Assembly: GCA_038496445.1 (NCBI GenBank)
Contig: JALMLS010000062.1
Location: 496,001 to 560,000, forward strand
DNA from: Trichosphaerium sp. ATCC 40318
Taxonomy: Eukaryota > Discosea > Flabellinia > Trichosidae
DNA length: 64,000 nucleotides
Reading direction: 5' to 3'
The notes below the pieces were generated by a model that made no database searches, was not told the origin of the DNA, and was given only the letters and a program-made list of their open reading frames with translations. Positions 57,203 to 64,000 of this stretch are shown here, piece after piece; the first letter of the stretch is position 1; the number at the start of each line of letters is the position of its first letter. Made by a program: the position numbers and the translations under genes.

Positions 57203-58836
57203 ATGAAAGCTTTTCTCCTCATCGCACTTGCGCTCGTTGTAGTCTCCGCAATAACGCCCTTATGTACCGTTGTATTACTATGTCGTCGTCTAATCTCTCT
57301 TGTAGCTGATCCTCAATGGCTTGCGTTCAAGGAGGAATACGGTAAATCGTACGAAAGCATTGAAGAGGAGTTTAAACGCTACACCATCTTCCAGGCACGT
57401 GCTTCGTTTGTCACTTCACCACTGTTTATGCCCAGTATTAATTTACATGTTAAACGCTCTCTTTGATAATAAAATCGCGATTTCTGGTTTTTTAGCTTTG
57501 CTTTTTGACTTATTTTCTGTTTTAGGTTAATTTGGAGCGTATCATGGTTTTAAACCAACAAGATACAGCTGAGTATGGTGTTAACAAATTCAGCGACTTG
57601 AGCCAAGAAGAGTTCGCTGGAATGTACCTCACATACAAACCAACACCTATCCCTGATGACGTCAGAGGTACATACGATTTAAAGCGAATTTTCGTCACGG
57701 TTTTCAATTTTTTGTCGTTTTGCTAACGTCTTGCTTCTCTTTCTAGTTCCTCCTGTAAGCCAAGAACGTGTTTCTCAGCTACCAAAGACTTTCGATTGGA
57801 GAAAAGAACGTCCTAACCCAGTCACACCTGTCAAGAACCAAAAACAATGCGGAAGGTAATGGTTTTTCACTTTCGAAATTTTTTTGATTGTCGTATCGTT
57901 ATTTTTCCGCACGTGATTTTTTTTTGTTTGGCTTTTAGTCACTTACGATTCGATTTTTAGTTGCTGGGCTTTCTCCGCTACAGAGAATATTGAGAGTGTA
58001 TGGATTCGTGCTGGTCACTCAGCTGTTGAACTCGCTCCACAACAAATTGTTGATTGTAAGTTGTTTTGTTTAAATTTCTGTGTATTGATCCCTGATCTCA
58101 CTTCTTAGGTGATACTACAGATGATGGTTGCCAAGGTGGATTCCCATCTAGAGCTTTTGAATATGGTACGACTTGTTTTCCCGTGGATATTTCTAAGTTC
58201 TTTTCTTCGCATTTTTTTTTTCTTTTCAATGTGTTGATGTTTTGTTTTCAGTTATCAGAACTGGTGGTATGGAGAAAGAAAGTGATTACCCATACACTGC
58301 CAAAAACGGTAGATGCGAATCTGAAAAGGATAAGTTTGTCGTCAAAATATCAAGCTTCAAATACGTAAGTAAAACAAGTGCACTTGTTCCGTCTCAAAAA
58401 AAACTCCACCAGTTTGCATCTTCTTATGCACCTTTTAGGCTACGCAATCCAGAAACGAAACCGAGATGCAAGTACGTCTTCAAGACTGGGCTCCTCTATC
58501 TATCTGTCTTGATGCGAGCCAATGGAGTTCTTACAGAGGTGGCGTTTTAACACGTACGTTCTACCATCATTACAACAGTTTTTGTACTTATATTTTTCGT
58601 AGACTGCGGTAACCAACAAGATCACTGTGTACAACTTGTAGGCTGGAATAAGGAAAGCAACCCACCATACTGGATTGTCCGTAACTCATGGGGTAAGCTA
58701 GTTTATCTGTGTTTAAAACTGTGTTTCTTATTTTTTTAATCAAGGTGAGGACTGGGGTATGAATGGTTACATTCACTTAGAAATGGGCAAGAACATGTGT
58801 GGTGTAGACAATACTGTAACATCAGCTTTTGTTTAA
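57203..58836 (+). CDS. papain-family cysteine protease (cathepsin-like)
   Basis: Exons in phase from ATG 57203 (signal peptide MKAFLLIALALVVVSA) to TAA 58834. The propeptide has a divergent I29 inhibitor motif (WLAFKEEYGKSYESIEEEFKRY, read in two parts WLAFKEEYGKSY and EEEFKRY, then YGVNKFSDLSQEEF). The mature enzyme starts near FDWRKERPNPVTPVKNQ, with the active Cys in QCGSCWAFSATENIES, PQQIVDC, GCQGGFPSRAFEYV, the active His in DHCVQLVGWN and Asn in WIVRNSWGEDWGMNGY. It is a complete lysosomal/phagosomal-type protease. Seven or so introns of about 60 nt. Confidence 0.92.
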
Positions 58837-59046
58837 AGCATTAAACTTGTAGTGGCAATACGCATCACCCGCGTATCTGAATAAAACCCTGACAAAGAAA
58901 ATTGTTCTCCTACTTTTTTTTGCCGTAATCGTGTGTACCCGCAAGATGCGTGAGTAAGCTAGTGTCAGGTTCTTAACAGAGTCATTCACCTTCAGAATGA
59001 ATACCACCGACAAAAACACGATTAACAACAAACCAAAGTATGTCAT
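58822..59046 (-). CDS. small membrane protein, possibly spliced
   Basis: ATG 59046 opens MTYFGLLLIVFLSVVFILK, a membrane segment or signal. Two small introns (GTGAAT...CACTAG and GTACAC...TTGTCAG) can be removed in phase to give about 47 residues, ending YHYKFNALNKS-like text (CHYKFNALNKS); unspliced it is 74 codons. Its end overlaps the convergent protease gene by 15 bases. No family is recognised. Confidence 0.35.
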   Translation of the reverse strand: MTYFGLLLIVFLSVVFILKVNDSVKNLTLAYSRILRVHTITAKKSRRTIFFVRVLFRYAGDAYCHYKFNALNKS

Positions 59047-59600
59047 ATGAGTGTATGTATAACCATTGTGGATACAATAAAGGAGCTAAAGTTGGTCCAT
59101 ATTTTCGCTTTTTTGTTTAACACATGGTTGTACTATTCGTTGAAACATAGTCTCAACAAAGAAAGAAGCTTGGTGTCAAAGTTGTCTGTTTTGCGTTTAA
59201 AGTGCCTGCTGTTATATGGTACTTCTACAATGAAGTTGCAAAAGTACCCTGAATGCAGAAAATAGAGTGAACATTTTTCGCTGAATACTCAAGAGTAGAG
59301 AGTGTAAATTTGCTTTACTTGGTGGCCGTTGCAAGATAGATTATTAGCAGTAAAGATAAAAAACTCTTTGCTTTTTTTTTGTGCACCACAAAACCGTCAA
59401 TGGCTATCAATAGCACGTGGCAATTTCAGATAATACTTCACTAATATTTCCTTTTCTTTCTCGCGTACTCATTACATAAATCTACAAACATCAGCACAGC
59501 GTAATGGATCCTTCTTGCCAGGTTTTTTCTGGCAGTACGTTTCCCCCTCTCAGTTAATAAGAACCTGTACATAGAGCTAAAACTCGCTTCTTTAGTAAAG
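59047..59600. other. intergenic
   Basis: The interval between divergent small genes. Contains CACGTG at 59412. Short ORFs on both strands have no family features. Confidence 0.4.
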
Positions 59601-60191
59601 ATGGAAGTGAAAAAGGGCATTAAGGGAAGCAAACGAGCATTTCACTGGGATACACAAGTAAGAAGCCATTAAACGCTCTGTTTTATCATCTAAAGGCGTC
59701 TGTAGCAAGAATGGGAGCCTTCAAACTGGTTCTATGAACCTATTGACGCAAATCTTCTACACAAGCTTAAAATCGGCGATATCGTGAGGTTACGCGCAAT
59801 ATTCAAACAAGGAGGCTGGGAAAAGGTCTACGTTCAAATTACAAAAATATCGCACTACACAGCCGGTAAGAAGGGCAAAACAGGTGCGCATCGACAGCGC
59901 TAGTACATTTTACTGGCTAAACGCCGATTATTAGCGATCAGGAAGCTTTGGGGAGTTCTTTTGTATGTTTACCATGAAGACTGCTTTGACAGGCCTGACA
60001 GCGATCTGGTAGAAGGTGAAGAGGTTGCTTTTCAACGTGCGAATATTATAGAACTACCAGGGTGGTCTGCAGACGACGAGGAAATGATAAAAGCTGCAAA
60101 AAAAGCAAAAAGACCTGTTCCAAATTCTGTGCAACGTCAAGGCAAAGAAAAGCTGTTTTCTAACAGATATGATGGCTCAGACTATTTTTGA
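59601..60191 (+). CDS. DUF2314/YegJ-like protein
   Basis: Three exons in phase from ATG 59601 (MEVKKGIKGSKRAFHWD) to TGA 60189, about 160 residues. The core GDIVRLRAIF, then WEKVYVQITKI, WGVLLYVYHED and VEGEEVAFQRANIIEL follows the bacterial DUF2314 order (G-D-x-V-K-V ... V-W-V-x-V-T-E-I ... G-x-L ... G-D-E-V-x-F). The assignment is by pattern only. The C-terminal tail is basic. If correct, this is a bacterial-type domain in an intron-containing eukaryotic gene; function unknown. Confidence 0.6.
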
Positions 60192-60752
60192 TGTTTATCA
60201 CGTGAAGCTGAGCGAACAAAATAAAATTCCAAAAGAATCACGTGACAACATCCAAAAAAAGATGATAAACAAAATCAGTTACTTCTGACACGTGATTTGG
60301 GGATGTATAAGTGAATAGGTATAGAATGTAATCCAAACAACAAAATAAAGCAGCAGAATAAGTTATGAGACTCACAGTGTAAACCCTAGTGCTGACTTTG
60401 CATTTACAATGTGATTAGTTCCCTTTTGTTTAGTAATTGAGTATGTTGGTAGAGGAAGCATTAGAGTTATTACACTCTCAACAAAGCAAAAACTCAGCGG
60501 AGGAAAACAAAATGTATTGAGGCATCAAGTGTTTGTTTGTTAAAACACTTGGTTAGATCAAACCTCTCCAATCAGCAAAGACAATCTGGAGAGAAACACA
60601 TTGTACCTGGCAGATATCTATAGCACAAAGCGAGCATGTGTGGTTTATTTGCAAAACGTGTTCATGAAATGGAAAATACAATTTTTAGAAAATACTGTTT
60701 TGAGGCAAAGTTGTCAACAGACAAAGTCAAGTATGCTAATCTGGCATACACA
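60192..60752. other. intergenic, no gene seen
   Basis: Three CACGTG sites (60202, 60238, 60289) within 90 bases, just downstream of the DUF2314-like gene. Otherwise nothing supportable. Confidence 0.45.
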
Positions 60753-61769
60753 TTAATAAAATGCAACTCTGTTTCCATTTTCATTCCATAATATTTCTTC
60801 ACCATAGTGCCTACCTTCAACCCAAACCATATGAATAAGAAGTTGTCCATTTGCATACCATTTCTTTTCATCACCATGTTTGCGACCATCAACCCATAAA
60901 CTCTGTACTTTAAGCTGTCCATTAGCATACCATTCTTTTTTTTCGCCTTGTAGTTTATCATAGATGTAGTAACAAAGTGAGCCCAATTGACCATTTTCAT
61001 GCCATGCTTTATATTCGCCATGTAGTTTATCATAAATGTATACACATTTTTCTAAAAGGTTCCCATTCTCATACCATTTGTTAAAAGCACCATGTCGTTT
61101 ATCATAAACAAAAAAGCATTTATGTGAAAGTTCTCCACTTTTATGCCATGACTTAATTTCACCATGTCGTTTATTTTCAACCTTAAAGGTCTGGAACATT
61201 AGTTGTCCGTTATCATACCATACCTTTTGTTCACCATCTAATTTACCATCAACCCACATATTTTCACTTTTAAGTTGTCCATTTTTATACCACACCTTAC
61301 ATTTACCATTTTGTTTATTATCAACCCAAAAGATCTGGTCCATCAATTGTCCATTTTCATACCATCGATTACTTTCACCTTGTAGTTTACCATCAACCCA
61401 CATACTTCTATATTGTACCTTTCCACTTTTATACCATTGTAGCCATACTCCTTTCTTTTGTAATGTTTCATCAAAGTGAGTATTAATCGCAGCTCTCTTT
61501 GATAAACTGTGGAATTTGGTAAATACTTCTTTGTTGAAGGTACAAATGTAAGTTTGAAGTTCATGTGGAATATCCAATAACCCCAAGGAATCCAATTCAC
61601 TGTCTAGTTTTCTTTGCTTTGTACTTGACTGGTAAAACAATGTTAGAGGAGAAAAAAGGTGCAAGAATAAAAGACTTTATGGTGGGACAAAGAACGACTT
61701 CAGTTTTTTGGTCACAAAAATTTGAAGACTGTTTTAAACTGAATGTGGAAGAGTGCCGTTGTTTATCAT
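60753..61769 (-). CDS. F-box/YwqK (MORN-like) repeat protein
   Basis: The long exon (to TAA 60753) begins with an F-box-like segment (LGLLDIPHELQTYICTFN, then KFHSLSKRAAINT). It continues with about eleven 23-residue units, such as WYENGQLMDQIFWVDNKQNG, WYKNGQLKSENMWVDGKLDG and WHENGQLGSLCYYIYDKLQG. The start is inferred: ATG 61769 with ten codons (MINNGTLPHS), a GTTTAA...TTACCAG intron of about 107 nt, then SSTKQRKLDSEL in phase, paralleling the two-exon design of the gene at 52348-53376. Without it the exon lacks an ATG. The repeats are more uniform than in the other copy, suggesting recent amplification. Confidence 0.78.
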
Positions 61770-62448
61770 GGGTAGTACTATAAAAAAGAAAGCGTCAAAA
61801 TAATTTCCTTGCTTTATTTGTTGACATTGTAATTTTTTCAAGAGCTCAAAAAAAAAGCTGAAGTCACTTGACTTCCACAAAACCGAAGACCGAAATTAGA
61901 ACCGTTTTTCTCACACTATTGTCCCGCTTTAATTAGTGTAAGGAAGTGGTCTTGACTGCTTTTGGAATAGCTGTAAGCTGCACATCCTTTCAATTGAAGA
62001 AACAAAAAGCTCCAATACAAGTTCTTGGAAAAACAAATAAAGAGCTTTGATTTAATTTAGAACTTTGCTCTTATTGGTGGACAATCTAGCTGCGTAATTG
62101 TATTTACGTACCATTACACAATTTATGTACTGATTGTAGTTAAACCTTGTATTTACAGTTTAACTTTCTGCGTTGTGTCCGCGTAGTACCGATTCAACTT
62201 GGTATGACTTTTTTTGAAATAGGTCCTACTTGGTCTTTAGATTTACACTGGTTCGACCGTCCGGTTGGTGACGGTGCGATTTTGGTTTCAATGACGTTCG
62301 TCACTCAAGTAGTGATTGTCATTTTGGACTCGGTTTGGCCGGTTTAGATATTTTACAAAAAAGATCTACGCTGACTTAAGTGGTCATTTGATGTTTGTTT
62401 GAGATCACCGAAGCAACTAGCGTCCAACAAAGAGACTCGAAGTGTATT
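61770..62448. other. intergenic
   Basis: Contains at 61939-61996 the second copy of a degenerate 57-base segment also found near 15739. Short plus ORF 62147-62347 is not supported. Confidence 0.35.
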
Positions 62449-62675
62449 ATGGCAACTCAACCACATAGTCTAGTCAAAACGGCAAAAATCTTGACGCTAT
62501 GGACTGTGCAGTCGGTTGTGAAGGTAGTTTTCGGTTAATTATAAATCCATATCCTGTTGGCTATTAGTACTTTTCAAAATCACGTTTTTATTGTACAAAA
62601 ATGTGGCTGCGTAAAAACAGAGGTATAACGGCGCTGATACTACCAACGTATACTATAAACCATACATATGATTGA
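62449..62675 (+). CDS. possible small two-exon protein
   Basis: ATG 62449 gives MATQPHSLVKTAKILTLW, a donor GTAGTT follows VVK, and an acceptor CTATTAG opens YFSKSRFYCTKMWLRKN up to TGA 62673, about 60 residues in phase. It is basic with a short amphipathic start, reminiscent of small mitochondrial proteins, but no family is recognised. Confidence 0.35.
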
Positions 62676-62777
62676 GGCGCTATGATATCGGTGAGTTTCT
62701 TATTCACTGGATAGAAATTTCAAATTTTTTTCAATTTCATAATTGTTTTGGCGCCACACACAAAGAATGATGCAAAG

Positions 62778-64000
62778 ATGAACATAGAACAAACAGAAGA
62801 GGCCAAAAAGTTCTCTGCGTTGGGAGACGCATCATATATCATTAATTCAGAGCTTCAGCCTGATGAGAAGGGCTATGAGTTAAATGATTTTTATATGACG
62901 AAATCGCTCTCAAGGGATCTATATAAGAGCAGACCAAATGATTTTAGATGTTCGGAGCTCATACCTTTGCCTAATGCATTGCGAGAACAATTTCAATGTA
63001 AAATACGTTTTTTATGACGTTTATGCGCTTACCAAGGTAATAGATATGCAATGTAAGAGTTTTATGGGCATGTTTCCTGAAATACAACGAGCATGGCTAA
63101 CATTTGATCATAAACTCTTCCTATGGGACTATGTTAACGGGTACAGTGTTTTTGAAGCGCCATGACAGCAAAAGTTGATTACTCCTTGAACAGGTCGAGT
63201 TATGAATCATACGGCGGCTTGGACCAAATAATCAGCGCAGTAGCATTGGTAACACCAAAACCATCAGTATTCGTGTACGTCAGCTTTTAAAATATTTTAG
63301 CGTAAAAAAGTACCCTGGCGATCTCGTGGTCGCTGTGTTATTACTTTGGCGTCAATAAGAAAAACTTTTTAAAACAAAATGTCTGTTTTCAACAAATACG
63401 CTCATACGCCCTTATAAACAAAAAAACCAACGATTATATCTTAAACAAAACATTTAAAAACGGTTTAACTCTTTCGACGCGCAAATTTCAAAAATCAGCC
63501 TAAACACGCCTCTAAACAATATACAGGCCTGAAGTAAAACATCTCCTTATAGTAGGTACGCTAATAAACGCTTATACGTCATTTTTTGGCTGTCAAACCA
63601 AAAAACAATTCTTTACGTTGCATAAAGCCTCCTATATAGCTCATACGCGCTTAAAAAAATACTACGTATGATTGACATGTTTATTCAAGCGACTACTGTG
63701 GAAATTGTGATCATCGCCGTCCTTAAAAACCCCAACAACCCTCGGGATCTTAAACTTCGTGCCAGTACGTTTTAACAAATTTATATACACAGGATTAAGT
63801 GTTATTGCATTAAAACCATGAAACACATGTGTCACAGCATTTTTAATGTACCATTTCTGACGTTTTTTGTCTTTTAGCGAACTTCAGTTGTGGTACTGAT
63901 AATGTCAATATGACAAAGATTGTTGGCACAAAGAATGGTAGAATATTCGCAAGTGGTGTTGATGGACACTTATACGAAGTACATTATCGTCCTGAGAGTG
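62778..64000 (+). CDS. NUP155: nucleoporin Nup155/Nup170 homologue, 5' part (runs off the window)
   Basis: A scaffold nucleoporin of the nuclear pore inner ring. ATG 62778 (MNIEQTEEAKKFS). Exons give SELIPLPNALREQFQYMQCK, MGMFPEIQRAWLTFDHKLF, LWDYVNG then GGLDQIISAVALVTPKPSVF, a later exon IDMFIQATTVEIVIIAVL and, at the edge, NMTKIVGTKNGRIFASGVDG with LYEVHY. These follow the N-terminal propeller of Nup155 in order (LP-x-x-L-x-E-Q-F, M-G-x-F-P-x-I-x-R-A-W-L, L-W-x-Y, A-T-P-V-D-I-V-I-L, T-x-x-N-G-R-I-F). Introns are about 50 nt, except one near 63285-63640 of about 350 nt with repeated ACGCTCATACG/ACGCTTATACG phrases. Confidence 0.85.

Noticed and set aside
52348-61769. Bacterial toxin-antitoxin locus suggested by YwqK-type repeats
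   Set aside because: The repeats are attached to F-boxes in spliced eukaryotic genes and no toxin partner is present; the YwqK name reflects the repeat only.
1-64000. CRISPR arrays, Shine-Dalgarno sites, rRNA genes
   Set aside because: None seen; the intron-rich gene structure is eukaryotic, so bacterial features are not expected.

Overview
This is nuclear DNA of a unicellular eukaryote, probably a heterotrophic protist. It is AT-rich and gene-dense. Genes lie on both strands and are cut by many short introns, mostly about 45-60 nt, with donors such as GTACGT, GTAAGT or GTATGT and acceptors of the TTTAG or ACAG type. TAA, TAG and TGA all end convincing genes (for example the NnrU-like gene with TAG and MIOX with TGA), so the standard code applies. 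I cannot name the genus. There are no bacterial-style operons. Most gene models below were built by hand, by joining exons whose splice phases agree and whose product matches a known family.

Layout. 0-9 kb: the end of a repeat protein, a complete myo-inositol oxygenase gene on the minus strand, several F-box genes, a decayed leucine-rich-repeat gene and one unrecognised multi-exon gene. 9-16 kb: a degenerate Rab-like gene, a secreted protein, and a thioredoxin-like/MsrA-like gene whose 2.2 kb intron holds a tyrosine-recombinase mobile element with terminal inverted repeats. 17-25 kb: a double ubiquitin-like protein, an S4-domain/RNA 3'-phosphate cyclase fusion, and an ER-type cyclophilin. 25-41 kb: an arginyl-tRNA-synthetase-like protein, a secreted glycosidase-like protein, TTC27, a DOMON/copper monooxygenase, a RhoGAP protein and a YtcJ-type amidohydrolase. 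41-51 kb: a Ras-like pseudo-GTPase with a CaaX box, a universal stress protein, a tectonin protein, an F-box/SPRY protein and a GH79 glycosidase. 51-64 kb: decayed and intact F-box repeat genes, an NnrU-family membrane protein, an F-box/PDK1-type kinase, tRNA-Thr, a papain-family protease, a DUF2314-like protein and the start of a Nup155 homologue.

The strongest themes are (1) a dense set of F-box proteins with several different partner domains (LRR, YwqK/MORN-like repeats, SPRY, beta-propeller-like, AGC kinase), which suggests much ubiquitin-ligase adaptor innovation; (2) unusual fusions (F-box with PDK1, S4 with RtcA); (3) signalling proteins that keep their fold but have lost catalytic motifs; (4) a mobile element tolerated because it sits in an intron; and (5) a marked excess of the hexamer CACGTG. 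The secreted hydrolases, tectonin and cathepsin fit a phagotrophic or osmotrophic lifestyle (inference).
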